Below are positions 1 through 10,610 of a stretch of DNA of 64,000 bases, piece by piece (position 1 is the first letter of the stretch; each line of letters begins with the position of its first letter). The notes beneath the pieces were generated by a model. It worked only from the letters and a program-made list of their open reading frames with translations, was not told the DNA's origin and did not search any database. Source of the stretch: Acanthaster planci (taxonomy: Eukaryota; Echinodermata; Asteroidea; Valvatida; Acanthasteridae); the NCBI RefSeq assembly GCF_001949145.1, contig NW_019091360.1, positions 2,893,610 through 2,957,609 of the forward strand, read 5' to 3'. The position numbers and the translations under genes were made by a program.

Positions 1-98
1 GGTCTACAGGTACATTTAAGTTTTGAGATCCTCTTGATGTCAGGCACGGTCTGAGTGATGAAGAACAGTTTCAACATTGACTTGTTGTGATCAGTCAT
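1..98 (-). CDS. Candidate partial exon at window edge, unknown protein
   Basis: On the minus strand a good acceptor (pyrimidine-rich tract, TTTTCTCCACAG) ends at base 99. The sequence after it is open in only one frame to the window edge, 32 codons beginning MTDHNKSMLKLFF and continuing ITQTVPDIKRISKLK. The other two frames stop at once. The hydrophobic/basic mix looks like real protein, but I do not recognise the family. No convincing donor is visible before base 1, so the exon probably continues outside the window. It lies on the same strand as, and downstream of, the first-exon candidate at 1935-2022. That exon ends in phase 1 and this one starts in phase 0, so they cannot be directly adjacent; another exon would have to lie between them, or they belong to different genes. 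Confidence 0.3.
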   Translation of the reverse strand, partial: MTDHNKSMLKLFFITQTVPDIKRISKLKCTCR

Positions 99-1934
99 CT
101 GTGGAGAAAAGTTAACAAAATGATACAGTCACAAAAATGGGGACAAATTACAGAGTGGTCATGGTTACCGTACATGGTGGCTGTAACATGCTTTCAAAGG
201 CTTTGATTTATAACAATGATACACGTACTTCCATTATAGAAGCGCAACAGGTGCATGATAATGTACATGTACTGTAACTCAGTATGTTCAGATATTTTGA
301 GGTCATAATTGTATTTTGCACTATTCTTTCAGGACAAACCAATTACTCCATGGTACATGTACATAATTTCATGCGTTGGAAATCATGCAGTCTGCTGCAC
401 TCTTGAACAGAAAACAAACAGAAATCTAAACACCAAAAGCCTGTCATGATGTACAGTAGGGCAATAATGCATTTTTTTAACGCATCCTGTTTGTATCAAG
501 TCTCAAGTGTCTTCTTTTGTATCTACTTGTACCTGTTTGGTGGATATTTTATTAATTTTTATTGTCTGTTGGTTGTCACTTTGATGTTTTTATCTGGTAC
601 GCAAGTTGTCAAGTTTGTGTAATGGTGTAACGCAGCAACGTCATGGCTGCATCACCAACAACCGTGGTTAAACCCAGGACTCAAACATCGTGTCCACTTG
701 TGCAACTCTTGGGTGTTCTTTTGGCAACACAGATACGCAGCTCTACATGTACATGTATGTTGTGCCAGGCTGAAACTCTATCATCGTCTTCTGTGCCAAT
801 TTTGGTCTTGCAACAACACAAGCAAACCCTGTGGGCAAATACTGTAAATTTAATTTTTTGAATGGCAAAAAACTTCATTTCCAGAACTACAGCTTCAACT
901 GTCCACACATACAGCCAAGGTGGCTGCGCGATGTGAGTTTTCTGGAAGGGCATTACGGCCAACTTGGAAGGCCACGCGGCCAATTGCCGTGGTGGCCGCG
1001 GTAAATATCGAGGCCTGTGCCTTGTATCCTGAATTCCATAAATGCAGTGTTGAAATTACTAAATACGCCGAACAACGTATTTTGGAGGAAATTCTGCAAA
1101 AACTCCACGCAATGCATCACGATTCGTTAATTAACAACCTATGTTCGTGCATTAGTATGCATTTGCACGCGTGCGCGAAATGGCTTCCAAGCTCATCCCA
1201 CATTCTGTTAGTTATGTTCATGTACATGTGTATGTTGTCTAGAGCTAGGTCTTCGCTCCATTACAAATACATGTACGTGGAAACGAGTAGACAATAGACC
1301 CAGCCGTATCTTCGCAAGCCCGTTTGGACACGGCCTCATCTGCGACTTCATCACACCCACGGCTCCTCCGCGCATGCGTAAGGGGCACTCCGTTACCAAG
1401 CATTTCGCGCATGTGCGAGTACCTGTGCTAGACGAATGGGTACTGTAATGTACATATACATTATGTCAGGCACATGCATGTAGATCGTGAATCGCAATGG
1501 AAAGCGTGGAGTTTCGCTGAATTTCCTCCAAAATACATTGTTCGCGGGCGTAGGCCTATTTAATAATTTCAACACAGCATTTATGGAATTCAGGATAGAC
1601 CTTGCACTTGTGAACGACATTTTGAGCTGTCTTCGTCAGGTAAAAATGTGAGAAAAAAGTGTTGAAAAAAATTTCGCATAGTTTAAGCACCTTCATTCAC
1701 TGGACGTTAGTCGCAATGTAATGTACACGTCCAACCTGGGCTAGGCTAGAGCCTACTTGGGCCTACACGTCCATGTAAGCCTACATCATGTAATGTACGT
1801 GTCCATGACGGCACGAGTACCGGTATACGTGACATAAATGGCAAAACATACTTAGAAATGGGTCAAATAATGAAACTTGAACATTTCCTGGACCTACTAC
1901 ACTTCCTTAGCTATAGTTAATCTTTGTGCCTTAC
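99..1934. other. Intron-like spacer with TACATGTA-word cluster
   Basis: No exon is supported here. The stretch is dense in alternating palindromic words such as TACATGTACATG (near 258, 352, 743, 1216, 1269, 1447, 1712 and 1787) and TAGGCCTA-like words (near 1552). It contains the inverted-repeat element at 1014-1607, annotated separately. If the flanking minus-strand exon candidates belong to one gene, this is intronic and should hide at least one further exon, which I could not find. Confidence 0.4.
1014..1607. mobile_element. Long inverted-repeat (fold-back/MITE-like) element
   Basis: The left arm, about 1014-1110, reappears as a reverse complement at about 1504-1607. Matching blocks include TATCCTGAATTCCATAAATG, GTGTTGAAATTA and TATTTTGGAGGAAATTC, with scattered substitutions and a few small indels. 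The arms are about 100 bp with a central region of about 390 bp. There is no transposase-sized open frame inside, which fits a non-autonomous element or an old inverted duplication. I saw no convincing target-site duplication at the ends, so the exact boundaries and superfamily are unknown. Confidence 0.7.
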
Positions 1935-2022
1935 CTGCTATTGCTTCCAAGAGAGGTCGAACTGCCAAGAAAACACCCGAAAATGCATCAGCGCCAATTC
2001 CTCCTTCCGAACTTGCCGCCAT
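1935..2022 (-). CDS. Candidate first coding exon, unknown protein
   Basis: Minus-strand ATG at 2022 in a GGCATGGCGG context, followed by 29 open codons reading MAASSEGGIGADAFSG then VFLAVRPLLEAIA. It ends at a strong donor, GCAG|GTAAGG, in phase 1. The ATGGCGGC start, the alanine/serine/glycine-rich N-terminus and the CpG-containing upstream DNA are typical of a housekeeping-type first exon. The hydrophobic helix-like end (FLAVRPLLEAIA) would continue in the next exon. I do not recognise the protein. The transcript would run toward base 1, where an exon-like stretch at 1-98 may belong to the same gene. The frame stays open upstream of the ATG, so an earlier start is possible, but the context favours this one. 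Confidence 0.45.
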
Positions 2023-5000
2023 GCCACTGACGATAATTCCTATTCGCGAACAGGACGGCGGCTCAAGTGATAGCGCCCTCTGCAGCTGGTAATTAACCAC
2101 CCAGACGGCAAAAATAATTTGGGGCTTGTGAAAAATATTACCAAAATAAACGTTGGCCTATTTTTGTGTGTGTACATCATTCTAGGGCTGCCTGACTCAA
2201 ATTCAAAATTGCTGTTATCCACGATTAATATGGCTAAAAAGTACCTTTAATAAAAACAAAAAAGAGTCGTTTTTCTTTTAAATAAACAAAAACGAGAAAA
2301 CGAGAAACTACTTGTTTTGGGATTCTCCGAACAAAACAAATCTTTTTCAAATCAAGAGACAAATGAATTAAATGTACGTAGAGGAATCTCCTATGATCTC
2401 ACGTTGATAAACATGCCCTTCCAAACTGCCACAATCAATATTGAAAAATTCACATAAATGTCTTCTACTTGAACAAACACCATCCACATCTCTCAGAGGA
2501 CAAATTTCTTCTATTTGAAGGTTTGCCTTAATTAGATTACTAATGGGCCATAGAAGGTTGAGGTTTGAAGGAGTCTACCAGTTTTTTAAGACACTGATGA
2601 GGATCAGGAATCAGTAACAGCTCGTAAAAAGTGAGTGAGGAACAGATACCTTCGAGAACGAAATACCATTTTGAATTACGTTTCATCATGCTAAGGGAAA
2701 CAAATATACATTATATTAGCAATTTATTGTCACATTCTTGTTTTCACATCGAGTGTTTTTGATAGAAAATATTACATCAGTGGTCTTATTCAACTTATAG
2801 TATTTAATATAATCATTCAATAATTCATGCACAGCTTTATTGTTGATATGGATCCCTTATCTTATGTTTGAAAACATTTAAACTGTCCTCCTCTATTTCA
2901 CACACGCCAAATATTAAGCAATACCATTAAAGCCAATATACACCAACGGCAACCTTCGTTTTTTTAAAAAAAAAAATACTAATACCACTTGTTTTAAAAA
3001 CTGGGAAAAAAATGAACTTCAGAGTTTCTGTTTTTTTACCCGCTTTTACTTTTCATTCCCGGGTTTTCTTTACTGCAAACCAAACGAGGAAATGTTCCTG
3101 TCGCCTAGATATCGTCATAGAGTGCAACTGGGTGCAAAGAAACATTCTATGATGAAATTTAACTATAAAATTATTTGCTTGTTGCACACTCGGCAGTATG
3201 GCTCAACTTCGTGTGCGTAACTGTCACAAAATTAATGTCAACGGCAAGATAGAAATTACACTACAAAAAAACCTAGTTTGCGAATGGATAACCTGTATCA
3301 AAGTGTTACGTATTGGCTCAGATTTTTTAAGCAATTCAGTGCATGCAGCCAGTGGTGTTTACTGTCTTAACACGGTTTCAAGCCAAGGCGGCGCATAAAA
3401 TGCCTCGACTTTACCTTTTTCTAAGCCTCATGCTGATTATTTCATGGGAACACAATCCTTAAAAGCAACGGGTAAAATGACTTCTGCTTTAATATTACAC
3501 ATTCAATGACAACAGTCAATCTTGTGAAATTAACACAATGGCTTGATTACATTGTACAAATATCGTGGTATAAACGTGTATTATTCAATGCACATTAATT
3601 ACAGATTATATCATTTCTTTTATGGTAAATTAAAAAAATCGGGCTACTTTAATGCAGTAGCTTATACAATTTATACAGTACAACGTCTATGGACAGATAA
3701 GGTGTTATTTACATTTTTTGATATAATATTTAGCGTTTGACTTTTTACATTCAACCTGGTCTCGAAGGAGACTATAACTTTAAAGGTGGGTTATTCTTTT
3801 AAGAAACAACGCAGAAACGGCCTTTCAATATTACTATTTACATTTGCGTTAGGGTTTTCAGGGATGATGAAAATAGTTACCCACGATCTATCCCAGATCT
3901 CGACTGAGTTTGTATATATCGCTGGTGTGGTGCAAACGAAGATAAATAAAAATTGATTGTTGGTGTTTAAAAACAAAATCGCGAAGATAACGTCATCAAC
4001 CTTGGAAAGGCTGATGGTATCAAAGGCTTTCTGCCTACATTAGCGGAACGAAAAACCATTTACGGCACTCGGGAACATCTGCGATCCCATTACGCTGATG
4101 GCTTACATCTCTCGGCCATCATTATTTCGGTAAATGACGTGAATTAGCGGTAACTGACTTATTCCTTCTCTAATGTTTCAGCCTACAATGACTTCGTCCA
4201 CGTGAATATTTAGTCCATGACCTGGTTTATCGGAAAGTCACGAAAACACGTCGTGGTTCCAAGAGAAATGAGTCTTTTTACAATATGAGGAGAAACCCTA
4301 ACATTCCTGACCTGCTTACGAACTGTGATTAAAACTCTCCTTTTCATTAAGGGTTTCGCATACAATAATGTTGTTGAAGTTTGAGGTCAATTACTGGCGA
4401 GTTGCGTGCCGGAATCACATTCCTACATTTTACCCAAGTCACTCGTTAATATCACCTCCAGCAATATTTCTCAAACCTGTTGGAATATCAGACGAAACAA
4501 TTACAATCCTTGTGTTGAATATAAATATTTTCACCGTTTGTACCAATTACACGATTTCTGTGTACAGATGTACACATGCGTATCTTACTGGTGTAAGAAT
4601 TACAAAATAACAACACTAAATTTATCTGGTCTCTGAGTGTTTCATCTAAAAATTTCAATTTTGGATTTCAAGAACTAATTAGCTTGCATAATTATGGTAG
4701 GCTACATCTTCTGTGGCAATTCTGGTATGCAGTATGTAGAAAATGCAATGAGTTGCTCACGTTGGTTCCACAGTTACCCGAGATGTAACCGAAACATAAA
4801 TAATTTCTTTGGAATGAGCAGAAGAAAAAGCTTCTTAGATTTTGCAAGCTTCCTCGAATGAATTATTTTTTCTTAGTCCTGAAGTTGGGAAGTCTCTTAT
4901 ACTAACCACCCGGTTCACTGATTATTAATGCATTTCACGGCGGATGGAATTAATTATGCATAAAGGCTTCTAGATAAAAAAGGTTATGCAGATTAGAGTC

Positions 5001-6117
5001 TGGATGCTTAATACATAAGTCTTTGACCGGTCACTCACTCGTGAATTGCTCGACTGTAACAGAGAAAATGAAGTGCTCAATCTCTGTTCACCAGCTTATT
5101 TTACACAAACCAAGGCATTTCCATTTAAAAGTTTTTCCCCGCTGTGACCTGGTTGATTTAGAATTGTCATAGTAACCACTATTCACAATTGACATAGCAC
5201 CATCACAATGTGTACACAGCCATCCGAACCTTGTGCAAAAATACAATTAGGGCCTACTCCAAATTTGGCTGTGCGCCAAACTCTACTTTGACTTAAGGAT
5301 AAAACAAGACTTGAAAAAAACACACAGGGATATCTTACAAGTTCCCTGGGTTGAATTTATTTTCACAGCCGAGATTTGGTCAATGGTAGAGGTACATTAT
5401 CAGATAACTACTTTTAATTGATTGGACCCTCAGTCTTATCCTCTTGTCCATCTTCAGTCGGAGAACTCTGAGAAGATCTTGCTGGGGAACCTTGCACAGT
5501 GGCAATTTCGTGTTAGAATAAGTGATTTGAAGCATAGGACACAAGGCAACTTTGCCGATAAAAAAAATCAACTTATAAGACACGGCTGTGGCTTGGCTCT
5601 AGTTACACTCGACACTTTGGCGACACAAAAATTATTCCTGGTTTTATATTTCTATGGTAACGTTATATACAGCCCAACGGCACTGTTATAATGTGAAACT
5701 GAAGCGCTCGCACATTTCTCACGTGCGCTTATAAAAGGCAAGAAATGAACACACGACGTTAATGAAGTAGACACCAATCTGACAAGTGCAAAAAACCACT
5801 GTAAAGGTGCAGTGCGTTATAAAACTCGCATCGTGATGTCCCTATGGACCGTACTCCGATCATCAATCCTATACAGCTGACGCGTTCGGACTTCTGGAAG
5901 AGCACTGGGCATTCTCATTCGTGAAAGCACGAAACTACTCAACTTGTTTTCCTCCAGTACTAAAAGCCAATGCCATCCCACTGGAGAGAAGCACTACCTA
6001 AAGTCGACACCGATGCCGTTTCCTCACATGGTGCCCGCCTTACATGGATGGACCTTGTAACGGCACACAGGGGGTTAGGGAACTCCCCACCCCCCGACTG
6101 GACTCTAGCTTCCTTCC
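2023..6117. other. AT-rich spacer between the two minus-strand genes
   Basis: No coding exon is supported. The first part would be the promoter side of the 1935-2022 exon; the last part would be the 3' UTR and downstream flank of the synaptotagmin gene. A minus-strand AATAAA (TTTATT at 5356-5361) is the nearest poly(A)-signal-like hexamer I found below the stop codon; its use is unproven. A short pocket near 4905-4990 is rich in TAATTA, ATGCAT and GATTA words (see findings). Open frames here are short and AT-driven. Confidence 0.4.
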
Positions 6118-6325
6118 TCACTCGACGGACTGCTGGGGTGTCATGCACCCTTTCATGGAGGACGTCACCGACGCGGTGCTGAGGGAAGGCGAGGACTCTT
6201 GGAGCTGGTACCAGTGGGCGATCTGCTTGCGGGGCGCCGCCAGCATCTCCTCCCAGTGGTCCTTGCCCTGCCCGAAGCACTGAGGACCGACCTCGCACAC
6301 GCCTATGAGCTCGCTGTGGCCCACC
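6118..6325 (-). CDS. Synaptotagmin last exon: C2B C-terminal part and stop
   Basis: The acceptor CAATGATTAG ends at 6326. The exon then supplies the third base of a codon split TG|G (Trp394), followed by [13 protein letters not shown], continuing [22 protein letters not shown] and ending at TGA, 6120-6118. This is the Ca2+-loop-3 tail, last strands and C-terminal helix of C2B. HWYQL corresponds to the family WHXL motif that aids docking. The tail after it ([19 protein letters not shown]...) is serine/threonine-rich and not conserved in the family members I know. The third-loop acidic position is Glu399, as in Syt3/6/9/10 (Asp in Syt1). Trp394 sits where relatives usually have Arg or Leu. The splice acceptor has a rather weak pyrimidine tract, but the frame leaves no doubt. 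Confidence 0.95.
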
Positions 6326-7920
6326 CTAATCATTGAAAGGAACAAAGCCAGACGTGAGGTTTAATTACTGAGCTTTGGTATAAGCCTGCTCGACCCGACC
6401 CGACCCCACGCACATGGGGGAAAAGTGGCATAGCACAAAATCTAGAAAATGTCCTGCGAACTATGTTGCTTTGGACCATTGCGCGGATTGGTTACAGCCG
6501 GATATGAATCCACTCCGTCCATAAATATTCTTCCCAGGCACTGCATCAATTTATGAGACATGTTAATCTCGTCCAGAAGCAATCGGGAAGATTTTATATC
6601 TGCTCCATTTCCCATTGACGGCCTGAGGGAAATCCCTTTCCGTAGTTCCTCCTTATACAGAGGACATACGATGTTTGGGGCTGGACATAACGAGAGATAA
6701 CTCACGACGGAAATAATTTCCTTTCCATTACTAGATGGTCCACTGCCAGAAGGATCGTCTAAAAACCTTAGGGGTATCGTCCAACTTCTGCCAGTCAGAT
6801 TTTCAGTACTTTTTTTACGAGTAAAATCGGGTTAACGAAGGAAAAGGCTGGGTTTTATGGAAGCTGTTACGAAAAATCGAGGGCTTGCAAATTTCCGTTA
6901 ATTCCCTCACTACTAGCGAGCTGTTGGTTGTTCGCTCTTAATTTCCGATTGTACATTTCCGTCGCGTTCGTCAAGAACGTAATTAATTAAAACCTGAAAC
7001 AGTTTAGTAAATGCAGTGATACGCGCTTACACAGTCGTAGATCTGATTATGAGCTTTTTGCGCAGTACAGCCGTTCTACATTGTGGTACTGATTTGATAT
7101 CGATCATTGTGTGTGTTTTGTGCATGAAAAAATTAAGGAACAAGACATTAATATCACGGTTTGCACAGACGCCGAATTCACTGAGCCATTTTCTGTACAA
7201 GCTTCAGCCCCTTAGACCAATTTCACTCCGCCCCTTCCGTAGCTACCGAACCCCTACCCACTATTCTGCTCTTCCCCAAACATCTTCTGGTAGCACGCCG
7301 GTTGTTGCATAACGTTGCATTAATTAAGAAATCACACATGATTGGTCAAATTGAAGTTGAAGAACAGAATATCGAATAGATGATCATTCAGAGATCTCTG
7401 TACGTTGTATTTATGCTGTAGCTGTTGTTTGCGAACTAGTTTAGAAAATTTGACTTTATTTTGAAAGCCCTGGTATACAACTCGTGCCTTTAATGGTTTT
7501 TTCGTAAATGTTTGCCAAAATTTCCAAATAGCCGTCGCCGAGGGCTCTGACTGTTGCCGAAATCTTTCGGTAGAGAGATCGAAATTCTGGATATCAAATC
7601 CACTTCTCTCAAAACTCAGCGTATCAGACTCAATATTATTCACGTTTGGTATATACCACCTGTTATCCTTTTGAAGTTTTGTCTTTTGATAGCTCTTTTC
7701 ATTCGATATTTCAAAACTAATGCCGTTATACTTTGCCAGCCTGCTTTGGAAAAAACACATAACGAACGTGGTCCGTTGAAATTTCATGTCAAAATTACAA
7801 GTGGTATTTTATGATCATGAAAATGTTTATTTTTTCCCGAGAGAGTTAACTTTAATATTTGGCCTTAAGTTTGGCAAATTTTCCCCGCCTATTTTCTTAT
7901 CGACTGGGGAATAGACCTAC
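6326..7920 (-). other. Synaptotagmin intron 3
   Basis: Bounded by donor TG|GTAGGT at 7920 and acceptor ATTAG at 6326. It contains a 151-codon minus-strand frame (7332-7787) that is AT-rich, low in complexity and without a recognised domain; I treat it as chance. Nothing else is identifiable. Confidence 0.8.
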
Positions 7921-8092
7921 CAATCGTAATCCACGACGGCAACCACAAAGAGGATGCTGTCCATGCTTTCTGGCATGACATCGAAGACCATGGCCTCGTT
8001 GTAGACCGGGTTGAGCGTGTTCTTCTTCACCGTCGTCTTCTTCTTTTTGACCCGTTTGCCGTGGCACACCATTGACACCTTCACGTACGGAT
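7921..8092 (-). CDS. Synaptotagmin exon: C2B core (beta strands 3-6)
   Basis: Acceptor CTTTTCAG ends at 8093; the exon begins with AT, completing the Asp codon G|AT started in the previous exon (Asp337). It reads [20 protein letters not shown], then [18 protein letters not shown] and [19 protein letters not shown], and ends at donor GTAGGT in phase 2. It carries the C2B polybasic strand (KRVKKKK, about residues 349-355), which binds PIP2 and SNAREs, and the DYD of Ca2+ loop 3 (Asp391, Asp393). [10 protein letters not shown] is almost invariant across synaptotagmins. Length, 172 nt, fits the phase 1 to phase 2 arrangement exactly. Confidence 0.96.
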
Positions 8093-10489
8093 CTGAAAAG
8101 AGTCCACTGAAACTTATTTTTTTATCTTTTAAATGCTTCAGACAAAATAATGGCGTCAGTGACGATCACCTGCTTGACAGCGGGTCGCGCATTTCTACAG
8201 AAGGTATCCCCAAAATATGAAGCAATTTCAATGGGGATGCACGGTGAATGCATACACGCGCGCACCGCAATTATTGTTTGCAAAGAAGGTTCACTGGTCG
8301 GTTTAATAACGGTTAAATAATATGCCCACCACAAAAAAAATTACCCCACTCCGTCAAATTGATATTTGGTTTAGTCCCACTCCCCGTGGCGATAAACATG
8401 AAGCACTTATCAGAGGCAAATGCACGGTTTGCATAGTCGTTAGCGGCAGCCCTGGCGCTCGGTTTGACGCCCTTCGGGGAACGGGTCGTTCATCCATCCG
8501 CTCGAGAGGGCATTGGTACATGGGAGCAAGAACGACATACCGCAAAGGTGTGACTATATACGACAGTGGCCGGCGCGTCCCCATGTCAGCCAGCCGCCAA
8601 CTTTCCACATCTTTGACGGCCGAATTGTTATGATTTCATTTCGCCTAGACGCGAGCAATATTGCGTGCATGCCTGACATTTCGGAGCTCAAGTGGGCGAC
8701 TCTTCCTCGATCGGTCAACATGTTCACCACTCCTTCAAATTGGGACACCCACACTCACGATGACACAAGTTGGTGTTTTCTTTACTTTCGCGGTGTGTTT
8801 TCTTTCTTGTCGCCGTCTCCGGCGCTAGCCGTTCTTTGCCAATTCCTTTTCACACACTTGATATCCGAGAGGCGTAAATTCTTTCATCCTCTGGGATGGG
8901 GTAATCTGGTACTGCAGCATACCGTTAGCGACATTACGCGTCCTGGACTTGAACACCGACGAATCCACCTTCTTGATAACTGATACTATCTTATCCAACA
9001 CTCGTCACGAACATACATGCCAATAAATATCGGCTTTCAGAACCAACAGAGCTTGTTTTGAACAGCGGCGTTTAGTTTGTCTGGAATATGTTTTTGGCAA
9101 AACAGCTCAGATGGGAAGCTTTCAAAAAATAGCAAGAAGTGTTCTTCGAAGAATCTCTACACTCAAAAGGCAACCGCGAGGGTACGGGAAATCATCACCC
9201 AGTCACTTATAGCCTAATGTAAGTCGCTCTGTTCTAATCGCAAATATCGAAAAGAAGTTTAAAATATTTTAGAACCGCAGCAAGAGTTCTTAAGTTGAAA
9301 CCTTGGTGGTCCCTTTTCTCCACAAATAACAAACCATCTCTATAACTGAAGTGCAATATATATTTTTTTTCGTCCATTTTTGGTCTGTATTCAATCAGCC
9401 GAGCGTAAGCTGCAGGGGAAAAAAATCTGAAATCATCGGGTGTTATAGGGACAATTCAAGAAAAACAAAACACAGCGAAAATATATGTGCAGTGAGTGTT
9501 GCTGTCTTCTCTGCACGCCTGTCAGCATATAACGTGTTCCTGATGCGATTTTCTCCAGTATCGATTCTTTCGCAGGAAATTCAGACATTCACAAAAGAAT
9601 AACAAGCCTTGGTTTACATAAGTGACTTCGCTCGAATTCACCCGTCCACTCACGTTTCCCGTTGGTGTTATGACTATTTAATTTCAGTGAGCGTAGAAAG
9701 CTTTCATCACTACGGCCCCGGACGGTAGAGGTTTTTTTTTCATCAACCATTTACCCATGCTTAATCTCTTCTCTGCTTTTTGACTTTTCGGAATTTCATT
9801 AAATTGAATCAGGTGCCTTTCTTATAACTCTTCCTGCGCTTTTTCGGTTGATGAATTTTCAACTGAAGTCTCCACAATTTTCCCAACACAAAGAGCGACA
9901 ACAATCTGAAATGAACAATAGCAATTTTCTCTTTAACCGTCATGTTAACTTTCATTGTCGTCTCCCACTCTTCGTTACGATACCCCGAGCAGCACAGAAA
10001 GGTTGGAGGATCCCATCTTTTTTTGCTGAAGACGGTTGCACAAGGTCAGGAATCCATAACCGGAAGAAAAGCCCACGGCATTTTTAACAGGAAAAGGTTA
10101 AGCTTAGATAAAATCTCCACACTGCTTGACAGAGCACGCGCAGGCTCTGGTGCAGGCTATTGTTGTACGCCCTCTGTGTTGCCATCAAGAGAAAAGCGGG
10201 GGAAAAAAGCAGGTGGGTGTTTGGCAATTAAGTATATTTCTAAAACTGATGAAAAGACTGCAAAACGAAACGAATGCGCACTGCACAGACTGTGATGTTG
10301 CAGTGTCTACACAGAGGAAATGGTGGTTCAGGTACAATACCTGGTCTTAACTCAGGGGAGAAGGGGCGTCTCCCACGGAGACGATATCCGCCACACTGAG
10401 GGACAGCGAAGAGTATGGAAAGGGGGTTCGCGGTGGAGGTAGCGGCATGTGTTATTTGCCGGATCCTCGGTACTCTGGACAGACTTTAC
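8093..10489 (-). other. Synaptotagmin intron 2
   Basis: Bounded by donor TCAG|GTAAAG at 10489 and acceptor CTTTTCAG at 8093. A GC- and CpG-richer pocket at roughly 8380-8720 is open in several frames on both strands, but has no recognisable protein or splice borders. Confidence 0.8.
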
Positions 10490-10610
10490 CTGACGCTCCG
10501 GTGATGTCCATTGCCTTCAGGTTCCGCGCCTTGATAACGTTAAGTGTTAGCCGACAGGCGGTCGGTAGGTAACAAAGCGAGAACATCACGTCTCCAAGGT
10601 CTGCTTTCTC
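10490..10610 (-). CDS. Synaptotagmin exon: start of C2B
   Basis: Acceptor TCTCCTGTAG ends at 10611. The 121-nt exon starts in phase 0 and reads [20 protein letters not shown], then [20 protein letters not shown], ending with the first base of the Asp codon at donor G|GTAAAG (phase 1). This is the first three strands of C2B, with the loop-1 Ca2+ ligands Asp331 and, across the junction, Asp337. The [14 protein letters not shown] signature and [14 protein letters not shown] are diagnostic of the Syt3/6/9/10 group. The Cys at 315 replaces the usual Gly of the LPTAGRL motif, a mild oddity that is unlikely to break the fold. The exon is too short to show up as a long open frame and was found by homology and splice signals. 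Confidence 0.96.

Noticed and set aside
7332-7787. 151-codon minus-strand ORF
   Set aside because: Lies wholly within a synaptotagmin intron, is AT-biased, and has no domain or start context.
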